Assembly: GCF_002234675.1 (NCBI RefSeq)
Contig: NC_019865.2
Coordinates: 30,469,945-30,533,944 of the forward strand
Reading direction: 5' to 3'
Length of the DNA: 64,000 nt
Source: Oryzias latipes
Taxonomy: Eukaryota; Chordata; Actinopteri; Beloniformes; Adrianichthyidae
In this document: positions 1 to 12,095 of the stretch, one piece after another
Layout: every line of letters starts with the position of its first letter
How positions within the stretch are numbered: the stretch's first letter is position 1
Notes under the pieces: generated by a model
Databases searched by the model: none
Told to the model about the DNA's origin: nothing
What the model saw: the letters and a program-made list of their open reading frames with translations, nothing else
Translations under genes and position numbers: made by a program

Positions 1-2178
1 TGTGATGCTTCCACACTCTCTCTCCCGCTGGAGGAGCTCAAGAGCCGTGACAGCTTCACCTGCTTCATGGTTTGCAGCCTCCAGCGCCACCTACTGTTTA
101 CAAACAGCCTCTGCAACAACAATGCACATGTCCAGTGAAGTCAGACTATGCAGCTCTTCTATGTGTGCACAAGCAAAACTTCTCAAGTTTTCCTACTTTG
201 AAAATAAATAAGTTGCATTTAGTCCCACTCCGATCGTCCTTTGATTTATGGGACAATCCTTCCCAGTGGTCTTTTAATTATATGATGTCGTTTTTGGACA
301 AAAATAAAAAAAACTTGTGACAGTTTCTGCAGAGCAGAAGTTTATCAGAAATTCACCCCTGAGTGAACTGTTGGCACGTGGTAAGCACGCCCCTACTTCC
401 CATCATCCCATTGTTTCCACTCTCTCCCGCTAGCTTGCAGACCCTCACAAACACAAACCTAACATTAGCAGTGCAACAAAAATGGTGAGCAATTTCAGAG
501 CTATCCAGTCGTTCAGTTTAGATCCAGATCCCAGCTCAGATGAGGAAAATAAAGACGTTCATGGATCTATTTGTCTGACGGTGGATGATCAGAATGGAGC
601 AGAGCTTGTGGCTCACCGATTGTAGCTTCTCCATCACAGCTTCCCCTTTTTTTTAAACAACATTTTTTCGACTTGCCCTGGAAAAATATTTGGATCCTGC
701 ATCAGAAATTACTACTTAATAACAAGAAGAGAGATGTAAAGAACACCCACAAACTATCAGTCACCTATTTTGGAATTGTAACACTACTAAAATTTTTGGA
801 AAGAATGTACACGTTTTATAAATCACAAATTATACTCACAATTTCAGAGGAAATTTGAATATATCATATTAGGCCGACACAAAAATAAAATAAAAACAAA
901 CATAAAATTGGCAATTAATCTAATAATAATACTTGGTAAGTTTCATATTCACAAATCAAAATTTCTTCATCACAACTATTTTTCCCTAATTAAAGAATTA
1001 CAATCTTATTTGAACATTATAGCTTAAACAAAAAATGAAATTCTTATTTTGTAATACATGAACCATCCCCCGCCATTCTCATTGTTATGACTTTTCTTGT
1101 TCTTGTCATGCATAATTTGTTCTTCTAGTTGTTAATAAAGTTTTTCATTTTTAAAGTTATCCTCACCTGCCTGGGTCCGGTCTAATCCGCGCCGTGCAGG
1201 CCCCAGTGCGGGACCGATTTAGAACCGGAGCGGGACAGACAGAGCTATTGGACCCTCGGTGCAGTTAAAACTAGACTCGGACAGAACCAGAAGCTTCCAA
1301 CTTCCCGCCGTGACAGCGCTGTGAAACGGAACTCCCACAATGCCTTTCACTTGGGCGAACTTCCGAGGGGGGAGGGGGGGGACTGTGCCTGACCTGTAAA
1401 TTTATAAATATTTTATATTTGTAAAAAAATAATTCAGTCCAGTTTATTATTATTTCTAGTTAGCATAAAATAAATGAATTTGATTCATGATTGAGACCTG
1501 TTTTCCATTTACTAACAACAAAAAGAGCAAAAGTAATATAACGAGGTACGAAAAATAGAGAAAACTAACGATTTAGTTTACGTAAACAAATACATTATCG
1601 CGTACTGTCGTTTTTTTAAGCATAGAATCAATTTTATTTTGAAAGTACCCTTGGGCTTTGTTTGATGACGTCCATGAGCGTCATTCAACGGCGACAGATT
1701 GAAGCATGGGGAGCCGGAGGTCTCAGCTAAATCACACGAGTTGTGTTTAGTGCGCGTACGTGTCTTTTTGGGTCTAAACCGGTTTATGAGACAAACACAG
1801 AAGGGTCTGTGGAGGGCGGAGTCCGCGTGTGTCATCTCACCTGGATTATATTTCAGGTACGGAGGGTTATTTTTTTCAAGCGCTGAATTGACTATCTTCG
1901 TCATGTTAACAAACAGTCAGAGTAAAGGCATCACTGCACCGTCTGCAAGTCTTTTATGTGTTGCACCACCAGCACAGCGTTTCATATGTAAATATCATGA
2001 TCTCTGCATGACGAGGAGACTGACTCCAGTCAAAAATCTGATCAGAACCGGGTTTAGGAAAACCATTCAAGCTTTTCAGGTTGTCTGTTTTTGTGCAGTG
2101 CCGCTGCAGGAACAGAGTCCAGTGTGTGAGCCAGCTTCTGTGGTCTGCAGGGCGAGGGGAGAACCGCTTCAGCACATC
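1..2178. other. Upstream flank of abt1, no recognised gene
   Basis: AT-rich DNA with a GC-richer patch at about 1170-1390. A 47-codon ATG ORF lies at 482-625 on the + strand (begins MVSNFRAIQS, followed by an acidic SSDEEN run). It ends quickly at TAG and I do not recognise it; it could be a first exon or a transposon scrap. I see no splice-supported gene, tRNA or convincing terminal inverted repeats. The proximal promoter of abt1 should lie in the last few hundred bases, but I see no clear TATA box there. Confidence 0.4.
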
Positions 2179-5100
2179 ATGGATGCAGATGAGGTCATCG
2201 TCAGCTCTGCAGAGCCACAGACACAGAGGTACGAGCGGCTTTCACTGCCAGAAAGTTCAGCCTTCGATCCCTTTCTGTTGTGATGTTCATTCTAGAAAGA
2301 ACATCAGAACTTAACACCAACCGCAGTCTCTCTTAAACTACAGCTTTTTTTTTTTTAGAAAGCAGTGTTTGCATAAACCAATGCATCGGCCTGTATGTGT
2401 GGGTTAGTATGATTTAATGCCGCATCGTCCATTAATTTCTGAGAATGCACAACTCGTCCGGCATTAGCCCTTACACATGCCGATGGGCGGGTGAAGCTTT
2501 TTGGGGAGGGGTGTCGTATTCCAGTGCTGCCTATGTCCTCAGAAGCTGTGGGAGTGTTGTCTCCTTGTTCTCATGAAGCTCCTCACAGGTTAGTGCAGGA
2601 GGCGAGTTTCTGACCTGAGCTTGTTTCTGTGTAGTGAGATGATGGTGGAGGAGGACAGGATGAGCTCAGATCTGGTCGAGGATGACGCCTCCAGAGATCA
2701 GGCTTCAGAAGAAAAGGCTGCAGTAAAGAAAACCACAACTTCCTGTCAGGGCAGGAAGTGCGTTCCAGGTATTGTTTACCTGGGTCACATCCCGCCAAGG
2801 CTCCGCCCCAAACACCTGAGGAACATGCTGTCCGTGTACGGAGAGATCGGACGGATCTTCCTGCAGCCTGAAGGTACAAACACACAAATGACACACACAT
2901 GCTCTTGCACACAAACATGGACACACATGAGCACTTGTTCACACACAAGTATAAGTTGGTATCAAGCCCACAGCCTGAGTAAAACCCCACAGAGCTGCAT
3001 CTTTGAGCAACAGTGGAAGATCAAAGACGATGAGACAATGGGTAGGATCTTCACACACAGGTGGAGCCGTGAGGCTGTGAAGACTCGCACATGAGGGGCG
3101 TGTCAGAAGATTTCAGGTGAGCCCTCATAACCAGAACTGGTCTGAGGGCTGACGTGAAGGTAGAGCAGTGTCATCCGTCCCAAAATCTGCTGGATGAAAC
3201 ACTTCCTTCAGGAAACGGACAAACATATGAGGCTGGACTTTTCTGGACTTGGATCAGAAAAGTCGAGCAACATGTCATGAAAGTTCTGTTCTCCGTACTT
3301 CATTGGGAGCCGTTGAATGAAGGTGATGCACGTCTGCCTGAAGCCCCTGAACTCCACTGACATGGCCACTTCTCTAGTATGGAGGGAAGGGTGAGGAACA
3401 TGGGGGCAAATGTGTAATCTTTGTTGCATTGCTTTGTGCTCCCAAAGACCACCAAGTGAGGAGGAAGAAGAAGAAGTCTGGGCTGCGAAGGTGTGACTTC
3501 ACTGAAGGCTGGGTGGAGTTCAGGGACAAACGAGTGGCTAAAAGGGTGGCGGCGTCTCTTCACAACACGCCGATGGGAACCAGAAAACGCCAGCGCTTCT
3601 CCTCAGACCTGTGGTGTATCAAGGTAAGGTCCTCCAGCGTTAGAAATAAGGGGAAGAAAATGGTTGACCTCTGGACAACCTGGCAAATAATATTTGGTTG
3701 TCCTCCCCAATTTTTGGTTGTCCTTCGATACCAATATTCAACAGCAACAAAACCTACTCAGATGTCAGTACTTACATCTTTATTTCTTCTATACATCTAA
3801 TATCAACTGCCTCTTATGGTGGACATTTAAAAAACCTTTTAATATTAAAAACAAACGTTTTACTAAATATTGAAGTGCGCGTCAAAACAGCCTTGTCTTT
3901 ACTTTCGGTTACAATTCTGCGATGTCTTCAGGCGTACTCGGTTCGTTCGGAAGTCACGTGAAATTGTTCGGGTACACTCAGTTTTATCTTAAAAAGTCGG
4001 ACGTCGGTTTCCCAAAAACTTTAAAAAATAGTCGAAAAATACCAAAATGTTGAATAAAAGACCAGGACAACCATCAGGATCATTTTTGGTTGTCCTCCGT
4101 GAACTCTGGTTGTCTCGGACAACAGGATAACCGCTTATTTCGAACGCTGTCTTCTTCTTCCTCCTTCCAGTGGCAGAGAGGCGCATAGCTCTCTCTCTTC
4201 ATAGTCTCTCGCCCGAATCCTTTCAGTCGTGTATGTTCCATATGATCAATACAAACCGCGACTCCTGCTGCTTCATCAGCGCAGGGATCAAAAATCCCAC
4301 ACCGTCACAGCTCTGGTTTATATTTTGTGGGACACAGAAAATGCAACTTCTCCAGTACCGATAGCAGAGCCGTTTAGGTCAGATCTTACGGATACTGGTG
4401 CCTTGAATGTTGCCCTGGGGCTCGTTCAATACCGGGGCTCGGTACCCATCCCTAGGAAAGGGGCACGGTGGAGAACAATCACAGAAGTGGTCGCTTTGCA
4501 AATAGTCAGAGACATGGTACCCATGTATACCGTGGAGAAAACGGGGTTTATTGATTGAATTGAAACCTTAGACCCCAGATATGAGCTGTATTGTTAATCC
4601 TTTAGAAAATGCTGCTACTCTCAGGTGAATGTTTGTCTCCTTTTAGTCTAGACTACAAAGTGTGACAGAAAACACAGCTGGGACTTTGATTCCAAGAGTG
4701 TGTTTATTTATTTATTATTCATTTATTATTCACAATAAATTGGGCCACATCGCCCAGCCCTAGGTGTGGCCCATTGTCATGGTAATGGCTGACCTGGCAC
4801 CAACCTCGACTGCAGCAGCAAAGGAAAGCGATATATATGCTGATCGTCACAATACATTTAGTAAAGCATCAGTTCAAAGAGAAAGTTCACCTCTTACTGC
4901 TTGTTTTTGTCCTGATGATAAAGCTAAAGTTTGTTTTAAGGAAGCCAGCACAGTGATACAGAACATTATAGCGATGTGACCAGAACTACTTTTTTAGGTG
5001 TGCATTATGTAAGGTCTTAATGGCCGACAAATATGCATTATCAGTAATTAACGACGTGGAAGCCTGAACCATCCGACGCGAAGCGGAGGCCATTTTCGTG

Positions 5101-7038
5101 ATTTTCTTTGTGTATACCTCGTCCTTGTCAACCTCTAAAGCAGTGTTTTTCAACCTTTTCTGAGCCACGGCACACTTTAACCTTAAAAAAAATCCCGCGG
5201 CAAACCAGCATCCAAAAATTAAAAAAAAAGGAGAAACTCATGGTCTGTATTGATCTACAGCCCCTCCACAATCTCACATGCATTTTTGAGATAATTGTTA
5301 CAGAAAAAGCTGGAAACTGCAGCTGTTTTTCTCTCTAAAAGATGCAATAAAAGTTAAGTTAGAAGATTTAAAAACAGTTCGATGTGTGTTTGTTAGTTTC
5401 AAGACGTTTAACAACAGATCTCCTTGTGCGCTGTCACTCTCACAACCCAATGCATCATGGGAGATGTAGTGCATAAAACGGCCGAAGATCGCTTTTCGGA
5501 GCTTCATTGTTTTGTTCACTTGTTCCACGGTCTGACACCAGATTCTGTGGAAAGCTACACCGCTAAAGACGAGCTTTAGCTAGTATTTTTGTTAGAACTG
5601 AGCGACTGTACGAGCTAAATCGGGACAAGGAAGTGAAGACTTTAAGCACTTCTGATTGGTCAGACTGATGACATGTGATTAAGACTCCAGGAATGATTGG
5701 TGGAGACAGTTAAAGGGACGGGACTTTTTCAAAATACAGCCCAAGGTGCAGCTAAATCGTGGTACCGTCATTCTTATCAAAATGTCTTTAATAAAATAAA
5801 ATAAACGCAAAGAAAAAGTATTTTACGATCTTTTATATTCCTAACTCCTCAGTGTTTTATCAGGGCCTGTTTGGATGAACAGAGAGCTGAAATCCTGGAG
5901 ATGGGAAATGTTTTTAGATCAGTTAATGATGGCAATTTCCTACGGCACACTTGACCATCTCCCACGGCACACTAGTGTGCTGCGGCACTCTGGTTAAAAA
6001 ACACTGCTCTAAAGAGTTCCCTTCTTCCAGTGTCACTTCTTTGTGTCTCATCTCCCCCTTTTTATCTTCTTGTCTGTCTTTCTCTGCGGCTCCATCCCAG
6101 TCATCAAAATGATCAAATTCGCCCCATCCTGCTTGTCCAGCGTGAACACCATATGCTTAATGTATGTTCAAGAACCCGGGTTTAGCGCGTTCTTGAACAT
6201 AGCTTGTGAACCTAGCATAAAAATTGCTAGTAAGTCAGTTGTTCACGCAAAACACAACAAAGGAAAATGTAGAACAGACAAAGACACTCACCTGTCAAAC
6301 AGCTACACAACCATTTGTGGATGTTTCTGTCTGCAGAGCAGCATAAACAGGTGTTTGTGTTTTCCAGCAGAGAAGTGTGTTTACTCCGTATGTCCTCCAT
6401 GACTTGTGATGTTGGTCGCCTTCTCTTGCCTCCATCGTATTCACCTGTTGGTGTTATATTTCCTGATGAAGGTTGTGTCGCATTCTGGGCTGGCCCAGGT
6501 GTGCAGCGTTTACCTCAGCTCCTCCTTTCTTTTAGTTTATGCGGGAATCAACCAAGCATGTGGTCAAGGTAACCCCCCCCCCTGTCTGTGTTTGCAGTAC
6601 TTGCACAGGTTTCAGTGGACTCACCTGAGCGAGCGATTGGCCTATGAGCAGACAGTGTTGCAGCAGCGACTGAGGACAGAAGTTTCTCAGGCGAAGAGGG
6701 AGACCAACTTCTACCTGAACAACGTGGAGAAGAGCACTCGCATGGATGACAGGGGACGGAAGAGGCGGAGCCAAGCAGAACAGGTACAGGGGACACAGAG
6801 GGGCGTTCGGCGCTGGTGGAAACAGCCTTCTTCAAAATGTTTTTCTTGTCAGGTGGACACTAAGCTGTGGGAGTTTACACAGCGTCAGACAGAGGAGGAG
6901 ATCCAGAATAAGAAGAAGAAGAAGCACAATGACTACGTTAACCAGAAGAATCGGGAAAAAGTGCAGCTCATTCAGCAGAAGAGCCAGTCAAACGTGTCGC
7001 TGTTGTGCAAGATTTTCAGCTCCAACCAGTCAGAGTGA
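2179..7038 (+). CDS. abt1: Activator of basal transcription 1 (ABT1/Esf2 family), five exons
   Basis: Exons: 2179-2228, 2635-2873, 3448-3623, 6598-6783 and 6853-7038, giving 278 residues (human ABT1 is about 272). All introns are GT-AG and the phases join correctly. The N-terminus is acidic. An RRM-like domain follows, with IVYLGHIPP (residues 63-71) as RNP2 and the conserved block [11 protein letters not shown] (115-125) as the RNP1 region. After it come a basic KKKK stretch, the family signatures HNTPMG and [11 protein letters not shown], and a basic C-terminal tail ending in KIFSSNQSE. The family (yeast Esf2) acts in the nucleolus in early 18S pre-rRNA processing; mammalian ABT1 was also described as a TBP-associated activator. 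Start: ATG at 2179, whose 50-nt exon splices in phase to exon 2; an alternative start would be the Met pair at 2639-2644. Intron 3 (3 kb) is filled with transposon remnants, while intron 4 is only 69 bp. No disabling change seen. Confidence 0.93.
2876..2945. repeat. CA/TG-rich low-complexity stretch in abt1 intron 2
   Basis: Imperfect CACA-rich repeat just after the exon 2 donor. It makes long spurious reading frames on both strands. Confidence 0.6.
3635..4149. mobile_element. Short inverted-repeat element in abt1 intron 3
   Basis: The left end CAGCGTTAGAAATAAG and the reverse complement of the right end, CAGCGTTCGAAATAAG, form imperfect terminal inverted repeats (15 of 16 bases). Termini in CAG suggest a non-autonomous hAT-type element, but I find no clean 8-bp duplication (aggtcctc against tcttcttc). 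It starts only 11 nt after the exon 3 splice donor. GGTTGTCC motifs recur internally. No coding capacity seen. Confidence 0.5.
4437..4762 (+). pseudogene. hAT (ZBED1-like) transposase fossil
   Basis: A translated stretch at about 4460-4605 reads [19 protein letters not shown], then VEKTGFID, an in-frame stop, then LDPRYEL. This is the order found in the central part of ZBED1/Ac-type hAT transposases, where a helical segment precedes a conserved LDPRY motif. Nothing else of the transposase survives. The piece ends near gggccacatcgcccagccct (4741-4760), which resembles the terminal repeat of fish Ac-like hAT elements. It sits in abt1 intron 3 and is not a gene. Confidence 0.5.
5141..6006 (+). 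mobile_element. Non-autonomous hAT element, copy 1 (abt1 intron 3)
   Basis: Bounded by CAGTGTTTTTCAACC and the near inverse GGTTAAAAAACACTG, with a perfect 8-bp target duplication ctctaaag at 5133-5140 and 6007-6014. An 8-bp duplication and CAGTG termini are typical of hAT. The subterminal GGCACACTAGTGTGC is itself palindromic. No transposase ORF, so it would depend on a helper. Two more copies of this family lie at 7509-8965 and 53627-54174. Confidence 0.9.
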
Positions 7039-7161
7039 GGTTGTGGGTCGCCTTGGATTCCATGGAAGTCATATACAAATCAAACCCAGAGCCCATCTCC
7101 ATGTTTTTTATACCAGTCTGAACTGCTTCTGAAATCGGGTGACTCAATGGTTGATCCTGTT

Positions 7162-7167
7162 AATAAA
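7162..7167 (+). terminator. abt1: abt1 polyadenylation signal
   Basis: AATAAA lies 124 bp after the abt1 stop codon, in a T-rich 3' UTR. It is the first canonical signal downstream of the last exon. Confidence 0.7.
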
Positions 7168-7258
7168 AATCCAAACTTGTATTTATAGCACTGGCTCGTG
7201 TTAGTGTCTCCCCATCTCTACCTTTTTGTTTGGACACACCTTTTTGCCACTACTTTAA

Positions 7259-7463
7259 CCCTTGTGCTATCCTAGGCACTTTAACATTGGGAGTTGGGTC
7301 ATCTAGACCCACTAGACAGTGCTCTGAACCTTTTTTCTTCAGTGATTTGTGATCTTCACTGGTGTCCATGGATTACATGAAATCTTTCCACCTTTATCCA
7401 CCTTTGTCATGGTAGGGAGAACACGTCAATGGAAGGGGGGGGTCATCTAAGATAGCACAAGGG
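7259..7463 (+). mobile_element. piggyBac-type MITE, copy 1
   Basis: A 205-bp element that begins CCCTTGTGCTATCCTAG and ends GATAGCACAAGGG, flanked on both sides by TTAA (7255-7258 and 7464-7467). TTAA duplications with CCCTT termini are characteristic of piggyBac elements. It is non-coding. A second copy in the opposite orientation lies at 28824-29036. It sits about 90 bp past the abt1 polyadenylation signal. Confidence 0.8.
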
Positions 7464-7508
7464 TTAAACCAAATATAAGGGGAAGTACGTTACACCAGTA
7501 AGCTACAC

Positions 7509-8965
7509 CAGCGTTTTTCAACCTTGTTTGAGCCAAGGCACACTTTATCCTTGACAAAAAATCCTGCGGCACACCAGCATCAAAAAATTCAAAAATGAGA
7601 AACTCATATTCTGTATTGATGTACAGTCCCTCCATGATCTCACGTGGATTTTGTGATAATTGTGGCAGAAAAAGCTGGAAGTTGCAGCTGTTTTTTCTAA
7701 AAGATGTCATAAAAGGTAAGTTAGTTTTCAGTAATAATTTTCAACTAAATTATTTGACATTTTACCCTGTTATTTGTTTTTCCCTCCAGTTTATTAACAT
7801 GCAATTTTATGTAACCTCAAAAAATCCAAATATATTCTTTCTAAATAGTGATTTATTTTTTTAAGTTATTTTTCAATGTTGGTGCAAAGTCAACTGTAAT
7901 TTTTGAACAATATATCACAATATGTTTGATACATTTTATACAAGAAGACTAACATATTTATATTTTCTGTAGCTACACAAAAAGTAAACATGATGAAGTT
8001 TTATTAGTTTTTCTTTTGTCTTAATCAAAGATCAAGTCTTTGAACACTTTAACAAAAATGTTTTATTTCTTTTAGATGATTAAATTGTTTCAATTTAGTT
8101 TAATTGTGTCTGTTGGCCACTTCATCTTAATCCTGTTTCTTAAATGTTGTTTTTATTTCTTCTTTAGTTTAACATATAAAATAATCCAGACGTTATTAGA
8201 AAAGTGTTTCAGTTGTAAAGATGACTTGGACCAAACTCTGGGATGTTTGGCTGTTAAGAAACACAAACCTTGAAGGAGAAATAAACTGTTGATTTCTGAT
8301 TTCATCAAGAAGATTGGAAAACTGTTGGATGTGTGTTCGTTGAGGTTTCAAGACGTTTAACAGGGAAGACTCATTGTAGCACAGAGATGCTGTCACTTTA
8401 ACACAATGCATCATGGGAGATGTAGTGCGAAAATGGCCGCATATCGCAGACAGACTCTCTTCTCTGAGCTTCATGGTTTTGTTCACTTGTTCCACGGTCT
8501 GACACCGGATTCTGTGAAAAGCTACACCACTAAAGACGAGCTTTAGCTGGTATTTATGTTGGAACTGAGAGACTCTATGAGCAGAATCAGAACAAGGAAG
8601 TGAAGACTTTAACCACTTCTGATTGGTCAGACTGATGAGGCATGATTAAACCTCCAAGAATGATTGGAGGAGACAGTTAAAGGGCGGGACTATTCCAAAA
8701 ACAGAGCTGAAGCTGCAGCTAAATCACGGTACCGTCATTCTTGTGTGTGTGTCTTTAAAAGAATTAAATAAACACAAAGAAAAAAGTATTTTAGGATCTT
8801 TCATATTCCTAACTACTCATTGTTTTATCTGGGCCTGTTTGGATGAACACAGAGCTGATATCTTGGAGATGGAAAATGCTTTTAGATCAGTGAATTTCCC
8901 AAGGTACACCTGACCATCTCCCATGGCACACTAATGTGCTGCGGCACACTGGTTGAAAAACACTG
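7509..8965 (+). mobile_element. Non-autonomous hAT element, copy 2
   Basis: Same family and orientation as 5141-6006: begins CAGCGTTTTTCAACC and ends GGTTGAAAAACACTG. The flanks agctacac and tgctagac match at 6 of 8 positions, a decayed duplication. It is 1457 bp, longer than copy 1 because of AT-rich internal sequence. No transposase. Confidence 0.82.
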
Positions 8966-9481
8966 TGCTAGACAATCAGAGGGTAGTTTGTATAGACATC
9001 CTATGGGCGTCCATGAGAACTGAAAGACACACCTGCACTCCTCTTGAGATGCAACCGCTCTTACATACAACGCTTCTGCAGAACTCGTATGGGTTGGTTT
9101 CAGAATTCCTTGTGGAAAGAACAGAAGATAGAGAAAGAAAAAATAGAAATGTTTCATGATCAGTTAGTGTTACATCATTGTCAGAACGTTCAGGGTTGAT
9201 GGTATGATCCCGAGTCATGTTTTTAGCCCCTGTACCAGTGACGTGACGGTCAAGTGAGGTCATTGTAATAAAATAGAAAAAAAGCACATTAAGTAAATAT
9301 TATGTTCCACTGATCTGTGTTAAAGATACATTTTCAGTTGACTGGACACATTTTCCACAGTTCTTGAGATTACAATTGCCGAATTTGAGTGTTGCGCGAT
9401 CACACAGGGAGCGGAAACTCCGGGTGAGGCTCTGGAGTGCTTCACCTCATGTCTGACTGCAGGACTCTATTGTAACAGTGA
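8966..9481. other. Intergenic sequence
   Basis: Ordinary AT-rich sequence between two hAT elements. I see no ORF, RNA gene or repeat that I can support. Confidence 0.4.
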
Positions 9482-9989
9482 TGTGCCGTCAGTGGCGGTT
9501 CTACCCTGAATTACTCCCCGGGCGAGACCCTCCTCTCCCCCCCCCCCCCCCCCCCAATAAAGTCACTTTGTCCGTTTATTGTAACTGAAACTAAGAAATT
9601 GATATAAAAAAAAGATGTTTATCAGAATTCTGCACTGCATTATAACAGTTATCGGAACATAAAAATAAAAAAAAAAGGCTACCAGCATGGCAAAAATACA
9701 GTTAGGAAATATTTAATCAAACACAAATAAATAATCTAAAATAAATATTATAAACTACAAATCACACTAATAATACACTAGAATAAATGTAACTGCAGCA
9801 CTAAGAACAGAAAACACTAACTAAAACCTAACCTTTGTGGCCTTCCTGATGCAAGCTTGTCAATAACGTCATCATATGAAATCTGCTCCCCCCCTGAATG
9901 ATTGATACTAACAACAGCAGGTTAGTGAGTTGCTCCTGAGACTTTGGTGACCTCAGGTATGACTTGATCAACTGGAGTTTTGAAAAGCT

Positions 9990-9991
<2 letters not shown>

Positions 9992-10079
<88 letters not shown>

Positions 10080-10109
10080 TGCAGCAGCAGCTGCAGCAGC
10101 AGCAGCATG
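9992..10109. repeat. (CAG)n trinucleotide array
   Basis: About 29 uninterrupted CAG units, then CTG-interrupted CAG units up to 10109. It lies inside the hAT element and is not in a recognisable coding region. Confidence 0.95.
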
Positions 10110-10848
10110 CTACCATCACAGCTTATTTAACATTATGAACTAATATACAACAGTAAAACACAACAAAAACTTTGATAAGCAGAGCAGACAGACACACGAA
10201 TCATAACTAATGTTACAAGTTAAGGCAGAGCAAACACTTAAGAAGAAAATCTTAAAAATGACGTTATTTACAATATGTGGGCCTACTTCAGTTTTGGTCA
10301 TGATAGACCAAACAAGAGATTTTTCCTCTGCAACGTTGTTGTTGTTGGAGGGCAGGTAGCATTCGAATTTAGAAAACGTGCATCTAGCTATGTGATAATA
10401 CCCTTTTCTTTGTCTCTTTTCTCCTCTTCTTCTCTTTTCTTTCTAAATTGGGCACCAGCTTTGACCTTTTTTTCTCCATATTTCAGATGTTTCTGCATTT
10501 AGCATAAATGTCCTGACATAGGTATCAAGTCTGTCGACTAAACCAACTGTCATCTTAGTGAAAACATTGTTTTGTTTTCCCATTTTTATTTGGGCATTTC
10601 ACACAAAAATAACCAAAAAAGCATGATTTTTTTATACCTTTTTTATACCCGAAGCCCCCCCCCCCCCCCCCTTCGTCACACATTTCCAGCAGGAGCGCGT
10701 GCAGCTGCACCCAGGGGCACCAATTCGCTACATGGCGGCGCAGTTTTTATGTTTTCAGCAAGCACTGAGCCCTGGCCTGTGACCGTCGCACCCCTGGAAG
10801 AAGATCCAGCCAGGTTTTGCGCTCCCTGCTCGCCTCTCAACCTGCACC

Positions 10849-10964
10849 CTTCACCCCGCGCCCCCTCCCTTCTCCTTCTTCACCCCGCGCCCCCTCCCTT
10901 CTCCTTCTTCACCCCGCGCCCCCTCCCTTCTCCCTCTTCACCCCGCGCCCCCTCCCTTCTCCTT
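10849..10964. repeat. 29-bp GC-rich minisatellite, four copies
   Basis: Four near-identical head-to-tail copies of a 29-bp unit that begins CTTCACCCCGCGCCCCCTCC. One copy has a single T-to-C change near its end. It lies inside the hAT element. There are no spacers, so it is not CRISPR-like. Confidence 0.9.
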
Positions 10965-11702
10965 CTCACACACATTTGCGTGTACTTCTCAAAGACAGGA
11001 GGGAGCGCAGGGCGGGGCGGGGGCGCCGCCAGGTTTCAGGCTGTTACAAACTCTGTGATATAAAAAAACCAATAGTGGTGCATAAAGTATTTTACAAGGG
11101 CTGAGCCGCTGGCGCCGCCCCTCCGTCATTTTTCCGCCCCGGGCGATCGCCCGTATGGCCCGTGCCTAAAACCGCTACTGTGTGCCGTCAGAAAGCTGCG
11201 GAGGGCGGAGAAAAAGCTGCTGGTGAGGCGAGCTTCGCCAGGCCAGCAGGGGGCAGACGTGAGCTAACAGCTGTTTTTTTTTCCTCCAACAAACTTTATT
11301 GTACATTTTTCAATTTACAGAAATTCAGTCACTTGCACAATAAACAATTGTTAATATCAAACACACATATAAGACCGAAAAAAACAAAAACAGTAATATT
11401 TTTAATAATGTGTGTACCTCTATTTATTTATTTTTTTAATTGCTCATATACAAACCAAGTTAGGGTGAACAAATGTAATAAATGCACATATAAAAAAAAA
11501 AAAATAAAATTAGAATAATAGGCAAAGGCAAGGCAAAAACAATTCAAAATAACAATACTTTTGATATATTTTGATAAATTACTGTAGTTTTCTTGTTTTT
11601 GTTTGGAATGTATTTAAGATACTTATAATAATCAGAAAAATAATTCAAAAATATACTAAGCAAAAGGCATGTATTTTTCCCCTTACATAAATAAACGAAA
11701 TG

Positions 11703-12095
11703 TTTGCATGGTGGCGCAGTGGTTAGCGCTCTTGCCTCACAGCAAGGAGGCCTCCTTCTTGGCTGGGGGACATGAAAAACAACATCAATGGGGACCTTTC
11801 TGCGTGGAGTTTGCATGTTCTCCCCGTGCATGCGTGGGTTTTCTCCGGGATCTCTGGCTTCCTCCCACCGTCCAAAAACATGCTTCATGGGTTAATTAGC
11901 AACTCTAAATTGTCCCTAGGTGTGAGTGTGAGTGAATGGGTGTGTGTTTGTGGACATTCTACCCTGCGACAGACTGGCAACCTGTCCAGGCTGTCCCCTG
12001 CCTTTGCCCAGAAGTGGCCGGGATAGGCTCCAGCAACCCCGTGACCCCGAAAGGGAAAAACGGTTAAGAAAATGAATGAATGAAAAATGAATGAA
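11703..12095 (+). mobile_element. tRNA-derived SINE-type repeat
   Basis: Starts at about gcatggtggcgcagtggtta, with TGGCGCAGTGGTTAGCGC resembling an RNA polymerase III A box. The B-box region is decayed. The body is the common fish repeat containing GTGGAGTTTGCATGTTCTCC and GGGATAGGCTCCAGC. The tail is an (AATG)n array at about 12070-12100. It is inserted in the 3' part of L1 ORF2. Confidence 0.75.

Larger units (their letters stand above)
9490..11180. mobile_element. Non-autonomous hAT element carrying two expanded repeats
   Basis: The left end CAGTGGCGGTTCTA pairs imperfectly with the right end TAAAACCGCTACTG. A perfect 8-bp duplication tgtgccgt flanks it (9482-9489 and 11181-11188). No transposase ORF. 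The interior holds a poly-C tract (about 9535-9555), a CAG array (9992-10109) and a 29-bp GC-rich minisatellite (10849-10964). The subterminal GC-rich block near 11120-11160 mirrors the left end (ccgggcgagacc against cgggcgatcgcc). Confidence 0.85.

Noticed and set aside
10849..10964. 29-bp repeats that could suggest a CRISPR-like array
   Set aside because: Copies are head-to-tail without spacers, in a eukaryotic hAT element.
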